Virus record (IMG/VR): IMGVR_UViG_3300047317_000335
Span: 1 to 40,212 of that record
DNA from: a virus
Length of the DNA: 40,212 nt
Direction: 5' to 3' (one strand)
Shown one piece after another: positions 23,350-29,907 of the stretch (position 1 is its first letter; each line of letters begins with the position of its first letter). The notes below the pieces were generated by a model. It saw nothing but the letters and a program-made list of their open reading frames with translations, searched no databases and had not been told where the DNA came from. The translations under genes were made by a program, and so were the position numbers.

Positions 23350-23371
23350 CAGTGTGCGAATTCGCACGGTG
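23350..23371. repeat. 22-bp palindrome, copy 7
   Basis: CAGTGTGCGAATTC followed by GCACGGTG. It stands just after the terminator at 23296 and before the next unit. Confidence 0.85.
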
Positions 23372-23380
23372 GCTGGACAC

Positions 23381-23410
23381 GGGGCACCGGACCCGCTAGT
23401 CTGGTGCCCC
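23381..23410 (+). promoter_or_regulatory. Leader hairpin GGGGCACC/GGTGCCCC
   Basis: An exact 8-bp stem with a 14-nt loop, ending 20 bases before the start of the 441-aa gene. It occupies the place that the start-associated element holds before other genes and may be a functional counterpart. Confidence 0.45.
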
Positions 23411-23430
23411 ACCCCAAAGAAGGAGACGAA

Positions 23431-24756
23431 ATGGCCGAGCGCAACGAACTCACGGTGTGGCTGGACGACACCACCTCGCACCGTGGCTTCATGCGCATCG
23501 GCAAGGGTAAGTCTGCCCACCTCACCAAGTACAACGACGAAAGCCTCTGCGGGCGCCTCATGTTCCCCGATGCGGGTGGCGCCTACCTTGACAGCGTGGA
23601 TGTGGCCAACATGCCGAACATCTGCGCAACGTGCTGGAAGATCATGGAAAAGGAAGCGGGAGAGATCATGGCCAAGAACACGCAGACCACCGAAACGGTT
23701 GAGGTTGACGAGAGCCTGGCTGACGCGCTTGGCGACGCGCCGGAGCAGACGCCGGAGGAAGCCACCATGGAGCAGATCCTCGCCAACATCGAGCGTGCCC
23801 GGTCGCTCGCTGAGGCCGAGAACACTGAGGGGCTCGCGGAGCTGGACAAGGAAACCAAGGCGCTCATTTCCTCGCTGCCGCGCGGTGGGAAGACGCCGGA
23901 CGGTAAGACGTGGGCGGGATTCAAGGCCAAGGCTGGCCAGGACTTCCGGCAGGCGGCAGCCGCGCAGCCCAAGACTGACGGCCCGTCAAAGGCCGTGGCC
24001 ACCAAGGCGGAGGCTGCCCCGGACGTCACCACGGACTACACCATGACGGAAGGCGTCAAGGAGATTGTTGACAAGGGCGCCGCGCTGGTCCGCGAGGGTG
24101 TCCAGCTCCACGTCAAGGGCGCGCAGACTGCCCGCGCTATCGCTGGGATGCTGCTGGACACGCGCCGCCGGATCATCACCAAGGACGGCGTGCCTGACCT
24201 CAAGGCCCACACGCAGGCTGCCCGCAACGCGTCTACCGACATGTACGCGGCTGCCGAAAAGGTGCTGGCGGAGGAGTCCGGCGACACGGAGCACGCCAAG
24301 GCGCTGGTGCGCAAGCTGTCGCAGGCCGTGCGCAATCAGATGTCTGACGTGCTGGTTGGCTACGTCAAGGAGTTGGACACGGCCAGCGAGGAATGGGCGG
24401 AGCACTACGGCGCGGTTGCCAAGGCGCACCCGGAGCTGACCCCCAGCGAGGCGGTTTTCAAGTTCTACGACATCAACCCCGTTTCGCGCCGTGAGCTTGC
24501 CGCCCAGCGACAGGCGGAGCGCAGCACCAAGCTGGCGGAGCTGGAGGCTGCGGCCAAGAGTGGTGACGCTGAGGCCGCTGAAGAGGCGGAGGAGCTGAAG
24601 GCCAAGACCGTTCAGGAGCGCATTGCCGGTGACATCCAGACGGCGGAAAAGGCGCTCAAGGCGGCTGTGAAGGCTGCGGCGGAGCTGAGCGAGGAAGACA
24701 AGAACGCGCTCAAGGCCAAGGTGGCGGAGCTGATGGCGCTGGTTGCCGCACTGTAA
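23431..24756 (+). CDS. Large charged, Ala/Glu/Lys-rich protein, 441 aa
   Basis: I do not recognise this family. ATG 23431 follows AGGAGACGAA. Residues 1-75 look like a small domain with two Cys pairs or singles (ESLCGRLMF, NICATCWKIME), perhaps a zinc ribbon. The next 110 residues are acidic and low complexity. Residues about 200-360 are mostly helical (TEGVKEIVDKGAALVREGVQ, DMYAAAEKVLAEESGDTEHA), and the C-terminus is a long Lys/Glu/Ala coiled coil. It is the first gene of the rightward early module, behind a terminator and a palindrome. A DNA-binding or host-takeover role is possible but unproven. Confidence 0.85.
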   Translation: MAERNELTVWLDDTTSHRGFMRIGKGKSAHLTKYNDESLCGRLMFPDAGGAYLDSVDVANMPNICATCWKIMEKEAGEIMAKNTQTTETVEVDESLADALGDAPEQTPEEATMEQILANIERARSLAEAENTEGLAELDKETKALISSLPRGGKTPDGKTWAGFKAKAGQDFRQAAAAQPKTDGPSKAVATKAEAAPDVTTDYTMTEGVKEIVDKGAALVREGVQLHVKGAQTARAIAGMLLDTRRRIITKDGVPDLKAHTQAARNASTDMYAAAEKVLAEESGDTEHAKALVRKLSQAVRNQMSDVLVGYVKELDTASEEWAEHYGAVAKAHPELTPSEAVFKFYDINPVSRRELAAQRQAERSTKLAELEAAAKSGDAEAAEEAEELKAKTVQERIAGDIQTAEKALKAAVKAAAELSEEDKNALKAKVAELMALVAAL

Positions 24757-24824
24757 GACACACCAGGTAGGGCCCGGCTGCCAGTACGGAGCCGGGCCCG
24801 TCCGCGTAGGGAGGGATCAAAGCA

Positions 24825-25445
24825 ATGGCACGCAAGAAAGCACACAACGGCAGGATTACGGGTCACGGAACCGGTGGCCACCACACGCCGGAGGGGGCGC
24901 ACGTCATCCTGTACGGGGAGATCACGGACGCCGCCGACGCTGGCCGACCGATCGCGTACAAGCTGAGCGAGGCGCAAGCGCGACACTGGGCGGCTGGGCT
25001 GATTCGAATGGCCGACTACATCCGGGGCCAGCGGGATGGGGTGGCGGAGCCGGAGCCGGAGCCAACCGAACTCACTGGGGGACTGGCCAGCCTGCTGGGG
25101 GTGGCCGGTAAGCCAGCGGTTGACTTCACCGAGGTACGCCCCAAGGTCTGGAAGACAGCCACGCCGGAGGATGCGGAGCGGCTAGACGCGACCATTGATG
25201 AGGCGCTGGCGGGGCTGGGTACCTCGCTGGCGGAGCTGAGGGAGGGCGACCGCGATAGGACCCCAACGGAGTGCCAGTCGGAAGGCTGCCACAGGGTGCG
25301 CCCACGCTGGACCATGGCGCGTCGCGTGTCGGCAAGCGGTGACCAGTGGGTGTGCGACCCCAAACTAGCCATGCACTGTGCGGTGTGCTGCAAGCCGGGG
25401 GAGTCACTGACGCACTACACGGAGGAAGAGCACCAGCACGGCTAG
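24825..25445 (+). CDS. Hypothetical protein with C-terminal zinc cluster, 206 aa
   Basis: ATG 24825 follows AGGGAGGGATC. The N-terminus is basic (MARKKAHNGRITGHGTGGHH). The middle has helical segments and a Pro/Glu stretch (EPEPEPTEL). The C-terminal 60 residues carry ECQSEGCHRVRPRW and AMHCAVCCKPGESLTHYTEE, with Cys/His spacing of a zinc-binding fold. It forms a two-gene unit with the 441-aa gene, closed by the terminator at 25467. Function unknown. Confidence 0.8.
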   Translation: MARKKAHNGRITGHGTGGHHTPEGAHVILYGEITDAADAGRPIAYKLSEAQARHWAAGLIRMADYIRGQRDGVAEPEPEPTELTGGLASLLGVAGKPAVDFTEVRPKVWKTATPEDAERLDATIDEALAGLGTSLAELREGDRDRTPTECQSEGCHRVRPRWTMARRVSASGDQWVCDPKLAMHCAVCCKPGESLTHYTEEEHQHG

Positions 25446-25466
25446 GCGCCCGTCTCAGCCCCTCAC

Positions 25467-25504
25467 AGCCCCGGTAGGCCTCCCTGGTCCGCCGGGGCTT
25501 TCTC
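25467..25504 (+). terminator. Rho-independent terminator
   Basis: AGCCCCGG pairs with CCGGGGCT and is followed by TTTCTC. It lies 21 bases after the 206-aa gene. Confidence 0.85.
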
Positions 25505-25532
25505 ATGCCCTCAGACGGCCGTACAGCGGCGC

Positions 25533-25633
25533 CAGTGGTGAACGGGTGGCCGGAGTGGTGAAGTAGAGGGTTTTTCTGTATTGCCTTTAGAAAATCCAAT
25601 AGCAATACAGAAAATGACCCCACTTCACCACTC
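25533..25633. repeat. AT-rich island with 81-nt hairpin and iteron-like repeats
   Basis: GAGTGGTGAAGT at 25553-25564 is the exact reverse complement of 25622-25633. Inside, TTTTCTGTATTGC at 25572-25584 exactly matches GCAATACAGAAAA at 25602-25614, and GGGT pairs with ACCC, leaving only a small bulge and a 17-nt loop. AGTGGTGAA also occurs as a direct copy at 25534-25542. The stretch is gene-free and much richer in A and T than its surroundings. It could be a replication origin, a regulator-binding site or a small structured RNA. Confidence 0.65.
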
Positions 25634-25641
25634 ACACAACC

Positions 25642-25661
25642 GGGAGCGTTTGTGCCCCTTA
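25642..25661 (+). repeat. Start-associated 20-bp element, copy 4
   Basis: GGGAGCGTTTGTGCCCCTTA, ending 30 bases before ATG 25692. Its GTGCCCCT is exactly complementary to AGGGGCAC at 25681-25688, which contains the ribosome-binding site of the nuclease gene. Confidence 0.8.
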
Positions 25662-25691
25662 GTCGCTGTACCTGACTGAGAGGGGCACGAA

Positions 25692-26549
25692 ATGCCCAAC
25701 GTAAAGACCATGCACAAGGGTGGGTCACGTTTCTACGTTGACCACGAAACGCGCGTGAGCGTCCCTGGTGTGACTTCCGTCATCGGCATGCTGCCTAAGC
25801 CGTTCCTACGTTTCTGGGGTCAGAAACTTGTGGCGGAGGCCGCTGTCGATTCCTTTGACTACCTTCAGCGCATGGTGGAGACGTCCGGCCGTGACGCTGT
25901 GGTGGATCACCTCAAGAACGCGCCGAACCGGTACACCAAGCTGCGTGCCAACGTTGGCAGCGAGGCGCATGATCTGTTTGAGCGCATGATCCGGGGCGAG
26001 ACCATCGGACGCGTTCACCCGGACCTTGAGCCGTACCGCCGGAACTTTGCGGAATTCCTCCGCGATGTGAATCCGGAGCTTGTGCGCGCGGAAGACATAG
26101 CGTGGAGTGACGCGCACCAGTACGCCGGTAGCTTTGACGCCATCCTCCGTGTGTGGGTCATCAAGCGGCTGGACGGCAAGCTAGTCATTGACCCTACGCG
26201 CGGACCCGACAGCGAGCCGGTGCTCTTGATTGTCGACTGGAAGACATCCAAGGCCACGTATCCGGATGTGGCGCTTCAGATGAGCGCATACGCCAACGCT
26301 GACAAGCTCATTGACCCGGAGGGCAACGAACACCCCATGCCGGAGTTTGATGGGGCGGCAGTGCTGCACATCACGCCGGATGAGTGGGAATTCAAGCCAG
26401 TGGACATCAGTGCCGCTGTCTTTGACATCTTCCTGGCGCTCCGTCAGATCTTCGATTGGGACCGGACGCTCAGCAAGGAAGTGCTGGGCCGTGCGCTGGC
26501 GCGTAGTGCGCGGAGCGTTGTGACTGGCACACAGCGACGGGGGAAGTAA
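25692..26549 (+). CDS. PD-(D/E)XK nuclease, RecB/Cas4-like
   Basis: 285 aa. The catalytic core is recognisable: SEAHDLFERM near residue 77 (a motif-I-like His), YAGSFDAIL near 145 (Asp) and LLIVDWKTSK near 178-187 (Asp-x-Lys pair), followed by ALQMSAYANA, the QxxxY helix of RecB-type nucleases. Such proteins in phages process DNA ends in replication or recombination. It is the first gene after the AT-rich hairpin and start-associated element. Confidence 0.85.
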   Translation: MPNVKTMHKGGSRFYVDHETRVSVPGVTSVIGMLPKPFLRFWGQKLVAEAAVDSFDYLQRMVETSGRDAVVDHLKNAPNRYTKLRANVGSEAHDLFERMIRGETIGRVHPDLEPYRRNFAEFLRDVNPELVRAEDIAWSDAHQYAGSFDAILRVWVIKRLDGKLVIDPTRGPDSEPVLLIVDWKTSKATYPDVALQMSAYANADKLIDPEGNEHPMPEFDGAAVLHITPDEWEFKPVDISAAVFDIFLALRQIFDWDRTLSKEVLGRALARSARSVVTGTQRRGK

Positions 26550-26551
26550 GC

Positions 26552-26632
26552 ATGCTGCAAATCCTCAATGACCCTTGGTTCTGGCTCGCGCTGGTCCTTT
26601 GGTTTGTCCGCGTGACGGACCCCAAGCGCTAG
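26552..26632 (+). CDS. 26-aa membrane microprotein
   Basis: ATG 26552 lies two bases after the nuclease stop and behind GGGGGAAG. The product is essentially one hydrophobic helix, WFWLALVLWFV, with a short polar start and VTDPKR end. Conserved tiny membrane proteins are widespread in actinophages; the function is unknown. A terminator follows. Confidence 0.55.
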   Translation: MLQILNDPWFWLALVLWFVRVTDPKR

Positions 26633-26643
26633 CCGCTCAACTC

Positions 26644-26683
26644 GCCCCGGAGATTGGTCACTTGGCCAGCCTCCGGGGCTTTT
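26644..26683 (+). terminator. Rho-independent terminator
   Basis: GCCCCGGAG pairs with CTCCGGGGC and is followed by TTTT, closing the nuclease unit. Confidence 0.9.
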
Positions 26684-26703
26684 CCATGTCCGGCGCAGCC
26701 CCA

Positions 26704-26723
26704 GGGAGCGCTTGTGCCCCTAC
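26704..26723 (+). repeat. Start-associated 20-bp element, copy 5
   Basis: GGGAGCGCTTGTGCCCCTAC, ending 37 bases before ATG 26761 and 20 bases after the preceding terminator. Confidence 0.8.
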
Positions 26724-26760
26724 ACAGACGACCCGGAAAACGCACGAGAATGGAGCGCAC

Positions 26761-27138
26761 ATGCAGCCCATCAATGTGACTGCCTCCGATGTGGTCGCGG
26801 AACTCCGCGCCGTTGTGGCGGAGCAGCCCGACTATGTCTACGAGTACCCCGGTGAAGCGCCGGACAAGAGTCTTGATTGTTACTACGTGCACCCCAGCGA
26901 GAGCGGCACGGTGCCTGGCTGTGTCGTCGGGCACGTCCTTAACCGCCTTGGTGTCCCGCTTCACGTGCTGCGCGGATACGAGGGCAGTGACGCGCGCAAT
27001 GTTGCCGAACGCACGCTCAACATCACCGGCGACCCGGACCACGGCCATGACGCGCGGCTGGCGCTTCAGCAGGTGCAGTGCGCCCAAGATCGCGGAATGG
27101 CTTGGGGTGCCGCGCTGGCCATGGTGCTGGACGACTAA
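26761..27138 (+). CDS. Hypothetical protein, 125 aa
   Basis: ATG 26761 follows GGAGCGCAC. The central CYYVHPSESGTVPGCVVGHV has two Cys and a His, and LRGYEGSDARNVAERTLNIT follows. This type is familiar as a conserved hypothetical in Streptomyces and mycobacterial phages, but I know of no assigned role. It is a single-gene unit between a start-associated element and palindrome copy 8. Confidence 0.8.
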   Translation: MQPINVTASDVVAELRAVVAEQPDYVYEYPGEAPDKSLDCYYVHPSESGTVPGCVVGHVLNRLGVPLHVLRGYEGSDARNVAERTLNITGDPDHGHDARLALQQVQCAQDRGMAWGAALAMVLDD

Positions 27139-27151
27139 CCGCTTGCGCTAG

Positions 27152-27173
27152 CAGCGTGCAAATTCACACACTG
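27152..27173. repeat. 22-bp palindrome, copy 8
   Basis: CAGCGTGCAAATTC followed by ACACACTG. It ends 12 bases before the GTG of the Gp3-like gene, so a bound protein would directly affect expression of that gene. Confidence 0.85.
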
Positions 27174-27185
27174 AAGGGAAACCAC

Positions 27186-27902
27186 GTGGTAACTCGCATT
27201 TTCGAAACTGACCCGGACGCTAAGCCTAAGCAGCGTGTCAGTTACAGCAAGGCTGACATTGACTTTTTCTTCCGGTCCGGCATGCAGGTGCTCAATGAGC
27301 GCACGCGCAAGCTGGAGCCCACCTCGCTCGCTGAGTGGCGCGTGACTACCGGCGACCCGGACACGGCTGACGCCATTGCCCAGCTCTACGGCGGCAAGGC
27401 GGAGGAGTGGGACACACCCAAGGATGACGCGCTACAGGTGCTCACCGCGACTGGCACAATTCAGATTGTGCTCTCTGGCGCTGACGCCATTCGGGACAAG
27501 CTTGTCCTTTGGGGTCGGCAGGGTCCGGTGCATGAGTGCGATGGCATGTACTTTCTTTCGCCGGAAGAGGATGCGGGCAACCCTTGCGGCTGCCCCAGCT
27601 ACCTCAAGGAGCGTAAGGAGATGGCGCGTGCTGGCCGTGGTCCGGCGCCCCACACGCAGGTGACGTTCCGGCTGGCGGACGACTATGACCTTGGTGTTGG
27701 TCAGTTCACGTCCACGTCATGGGACCTGCTCACCACCCTCCATGAGGTCCGCAACGACCTTGACGCCGTTGGCGGGGAGGCGCTGTGCGAGTTGAGCCTT
27801 GAGCTTGTCTCGTACACCACCAAGGCTGGCCGCGCGGTCGAATACCGCAAGCCTGTAATCACTGTCCTTAAGTCCTGGTCTGACGCGATTGCGGAGGCGT
27901 AA
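27186..27902 (+). CDS. Recombination directionality factor-like protein (phiC31 Gp3 type)
   Basis: 238 aa, close to the 244 aa of phiC31 Gp3. Recognisable family segments are DTADAIAQLYGGKAEEWDT, a TIQIVLSGADAIRDKLVLWG stretch, VHECDGMYFLSPEEDAGNPC-GCP, ARAGRGPAPHTQVTFRLADD and GVGQFTSTSWDLL. In phiC31, Gp3 binds the serine integrase and switches it from attP x attB integration to attL x attR excision. GTG 27186 follows AAGGGAAACC. Palindrome copy 8 lies just upstream, consistent with repression in the lysogen. It heads a run of five small genes ending at 28895. Confidence 0.8.
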   Translation: MVTRIFETDPDAKPKQRVSYSKADIDFFFRSGMQVLNERTRKLEPTSLAEWRVTTGDPDTADAIAQLYGGKAEEWDTPKDDALQVLTATGTIQIVLSGADAIRDKLVLWGRQGPVHECDGMYFLSPEEDAGNPCGCPSYLKERKEMARAGRGPAPHTQVTFRLADDYDLGVGQFTSTSWDLLTTLHEVRNDLDAVGGEALCELSLELVSYTTKAGRAVEYRKPVITVLKSWSDAIAEA

Positions 27903-27906
27903 GCAA

Positions 27907-28122
27907 ATGGCTTTCTATGAAGTGTTCCGCGACGACGAAACCGGATACGCCACGGCGCTGGTGCGTGCACACGGACTCCGGCAGGCTGTCGCCACTGTCT
28001 CGCACCTTGGCTTCACCGCCAACAACAGTGTTGCCGTGCGTGTGCCGGACGGCCGGACGGAGCCGAATAAGGTTCTGGCTTTCGCTGAAGAGCGCTCCGC
28101 CAACTCTGCCCCGGTCGAGTAG
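27907..28122 (+). CDS. Hypothetical protein, 71 aa
   Basis: ATG 27907 is four bases after the Gp3-like stop. The product begins MAFYEVFRDDETGYATALVR and continues with GLRQAVATVSHLGFTANNSV, an alpha-beta pattern. It is probably co-translated with the Gp3-like gene. The function is unknown; small accessory proteins after Gp3 occur in phiC31 relatives, but homology is not claimed. Confidence 0.75.
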   Translation: MAFYEVFRDDETGYATALVRAHGLRQAVATVSHLGFTANNSVAVRVPDGRTEPNKVLAFAEERSANSAPVE

Positions 28123-28127
28123 GCGAT

Positions 28128-28316
28128 ATGGCTACGCGTGATGGGCAGCTGTCATACGCCACCCGCGCGCGTTTCTGGGCAATTGCTCTCAAGGGGGCGA
28201 CGGATGACGAGATCCGCCGTCCCCTTTGGGAGTACCCGCCGGAGGCGTGCGCAGCACTGAAGCATGAACGGCGCCGCCGGTTTAAGTGGGACATTGACAG
28301 CGAGGGAGAGCGCTAG
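28128..28316 (+). CDS. Hypothetical protein, 62 aa
   Basis: ATG 28128 is five bases after the previous stop. The product is basic, with RARFWAIALKGATDDEIRRP and ALKHERRRRFKWDIDSEGER, and looks like a single small helical domain that might bind nucleic acid (a resemblance only). No family recognised. Confidence 0.7.
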   Translation: MATRDGQLSYATRARFWAIALKGATDDEIRRPLWEYPPEACAALKHERRRRFKWDIDSEGER

Positions 28317-28318
28317 AA

Positions 28319-28612
28319 ATGGCAGTTGCACAAAGGCACGTTGAGCGTCGCGTGATTGAAGACGTGACGGTAATTCTCAAGCTCAGCGAAGATGAGGCGC
28401 GGACGCTGGCCGCTGTGCTGGCGCTGGTGAACGGTGACCGGCGGAAGTCTCCGCGAGAGCACGCCGTTGCCATACTCAACGCGCTCCGCGAGTCGCGTGT
28501 GTTGCGGGGGCTGGGGAGTCCGTTCGAAATGGCGCTCACTGACGCTGTGGCCGACCACCCGTCAACGCTGGCCAGCGGAGCTATCAACTTCCGCACGTAC
28601 CCGGAGGACTGA
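28319..28612 (+). CDS. Hypothetical protein, 97 aa
   Basis: ATG 28319 is two bases after the previous stop. It begins with a beta-like segment (HVERRVIEDVTVILKLSEDE), followed by EARTLAAVLALVNGD. VTVILKLSEDEARTLAAVL is the pattern of small phage proteins predicted as beta strand plus helix. The function is unknown. It is part of the Gp3-like operon. Confidence 0.75.
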   Translation: MAVAQRHVERRVIEDVTVILKLSEDEARTLAAVLALVNGDRRKSPREHAVAILNALRESRVLRGLGSPFEMALTDAVADHPSTLASGAINFRTYPED

Positions 28613-28616
28613 GCGC

Positions 28617-28895
28617 ATGGGTAAGCGAGGGACCGTTACGGACTACGCCGGAGATGAGCTGTACGCCGGGGACCTGGTGGCCTACGCGGCACGCCGGGGC
28701 AACGGTGTCCGGCTGTCAGACGCCGTAGTCCAGAAGGTGACCACCAAGCGCGCACTCGGCCGCGTGATTCCCTTCCTGCTGGTGAAGCCCACCGGTAACG
28801 AGAGTGGCTTTGTCCGGCGCAAGACTCAGCGCGCTGTGTGGGTCGCTGCGGAGCATGTGCGCCTAGTGGCCACGGCGGAAGAGTTGGCCGCGTAA
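28617..28895 (+). CDS. Hypothetical protein, 92 aa
   Basis: ATG 28617 lies four bases after the previous stop. The product is beta-rich and basic: GTVTDYAGDELYAGDLVAYA suggests a small SH3-like barrel, continuing with RRKTQRAVWVAAEHVRLV. It is the last gene before the terminator at 28911. Function unknown. Confidence 0.75.
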   Translation: MGKRGTVTDYAGDELYAGDLVAYAARRGNGVRLSDAVVQKVTTKRALGRVIPFLLVKPTGNESGFVRRKTQRAVWVAAEHVRLVATAEELAA

Positions 28896-28910
28896 GGCCA
28901 CGTTGTTGTA

Positions 28911-28953
28911 GCCCGGTAGGTGGTGCTCGCGCACTGCCCGCCGGGCCCTTTTT
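28911..28953 (+). terminator. Rho-independent terminator
   Basis: GCCCGG pairs with CCGGGC around an inner GTG...GCAC hairpin and is followed by TTTTT. It closes the Gp3-like operon. Confidence 0.85.
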
Positions 28954-28970
28954 GGTTTGGAGATCCGTTG

Positions 28971-29135
28971 GTGATCAGTAAGGGAAGTGCTCCGGCGCTG
29001 GGGGATATTCGGTCCCTTGGCGCTGGCGACACGATATGGGCGCGAAGGGACGCGCGAGAGCGCAAGGACTGGCCGCGCTATGTGGACGCGATTGCGGCGG
29101 CTGTGAGCCGTGGCACGGATGTGAGGTGGATATGA
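28971..29135 (+). CDS. Hypothetical protein, 54 aa
   Basis: GTG 28971 lies eight bases after GGAG; TTG 28968 is an alternative. The product is basic: MISKGSAPALGDIRSLGAGD then RRDARERKDWPRYVDAIAAA, ending TDVRWI. Its TGA overlaps the ATG of the following membrane microprotein. No family recognised. Confidence 0.6.
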   Translation: MISKGSAPALGDIRSLGAGDTIWARRDARERKDWPRYVDAIAAAVSRGTDVRWI

Positions 29136-29200
29136 GTTACCTGGTGCTTGCCGTTGTGGCGCTGGCAGTTGGCTTTGCCTTGGGGGTGACGGCACGGTGA
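29132..29200 (+). CDS. 22-aa membrane microprotein
   Basis: ATG 29132 overlaps the previous TGA by four bases. The product is MSYLVLAVVALAVGFALG plus VTAR, a single transmembrane helix and almost nothing else. It in turn overlaps the next GTG by four bases. Four consecutive 4-base overlaps at 29132-29298 argue that these are real, co-translated genes. Confidence 0.5.
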   Translation: MSYLVLAVVALAVGFALGVTAR

Positions 29201-29298
29201 ATGCTACGCAGGTAGTTGGGCTGTTGCTGGTGGGGTTCCTCGCTGGAGTGTGGTCACTGTTCGCACTGCTTTGCCTGTGGGGCGGTGATGGTGAATGA
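29197..29298 (+). CDS. 33-aa membrane microprotein
   Basis: GTG 29197 overlaps the previous TGA. The product has one hydrophobic helix (VVGLLLVGFLAGVWSLFALL) and an acidic end GGDGE. Its TGA overlaps the ATG of the HNH gene by four bases. Role unknown. Confidence 0.5.
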   Translation: MNATQVVGLLLVGFLAGVWSLFALLCLWGGDGE

Positions 29299-29717
29299 AA
29301 GTGTGTCGGCAATGTGGCCGTGCAAAAGCGGCTGAGGCTTTTTTGGCGGGTAAGGCGCAGCGCGTTTCGTCTACTTGCTCAACCTGCCGCCGGAAAGCAG
29401 CAGCACAGCACCGGCGGAACTATTACGCGAGTCTTCCGCCGGACAAGCGGCATGAGCTGACCCACAAGCGCCGTGCGGAGACTTACGGCGTGAAGCATGA
29501 GCGCTACAGCCGTACGGACATCATGGCTCGCTGGCGGCGGAGCTGCGCCTACTGCAATGGCGTAGCCACGCACCTTGACCACGTGCACCCGCTCAGCAAG
29601 GGGGGCGAGGATGTCGAGTCAAACATTGTTCCGGCGTGCGCCCCATGCAACCTGAGCAAGGGTGCCAAGACACTGGCTGAGTGGGCAGCGACGTTCACCT
29701 ACGAACCCCCTTTCTGA
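29295..29717 (+). CDS. HNH endonuclease, 140 aa
   Basis: Two N-terminal CxxC pairs (CRQCG, CSTCRRKAAAQHR) form the zinc finger typical of phage HNH proteins. The core is CAYCNGVATHLDHVHPLSKG followed by NIVPACAPCNLSKG, carrying the His-Asn-His arrangement. The stretch LPPDKRHELTHKRRAETYG is basic and helical. It overlaps the previous gene by four bases, so it is expressed with the small-protein unit. It may be a homing endonuclease placed in the early region. Confidence 0.9.
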   Translation: MKVCRQCGRAKAAEAFLAGKAQRVSSTCSTCRRKAAAQHRRNYYASLPPDKRHELTHKRRAETYGVKHERYSRTDIMARWRRSCAYCNGVATHLDHVHPLSKGGEDVESNIVPACAPCNLSKGAKTLAEWAATFTYEPPF

Positions 29718-29728
29718 CGGGAGGTCAC

Positions 29729-29863
29729 ATGCTTCGCAAGAGTCGCACGCTGGGCTGGGACGCATGCCGCTGTAACGGGTGCTACGACCGGAAGCGAGAC
29801 AAGCGTCTGTGGCGCCGGATCGCACGCCGGAAGGAAGAGCGAGCATGGCGCGCTGAGGCGTAG
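29729..29863 (+). CDS. Small basic Cys-containing protein, 44 aa
   Basis: ATG 29729 follows GGGAGGTCAC, a good ribosome-binding site. The product has CRCNGC, then an Arg/Lys-rich helix (RDKRLWRRIARRKEERAWRA). It could bind nucleic acid or metal. It is the last gene before start-associated element copy 6. Unknown family. Confidence 0.6.
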   Translation: MLRKSRTLGWDACRCNGCYDRKRDKRLWRRIARRKEERAWRAEA

Positions 29864-29866
29864 CGA

Positions 29867-29886
29867 GGGAGCGCTTGGGACCCTAC
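29867..29886 (+). repeat. Start-associated 20-bp element, copy 6 (diverged)
   Basis: GGGAGCGCTTGGGACCCTAC, with two changes from consensus in the TGTGCCCC half. It ends 21 bases before TTG 29908. Confidence 0.65.
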
Positions 29887-29907
29887 GGAGCCGGAAGGGA
29901 GAAAACG

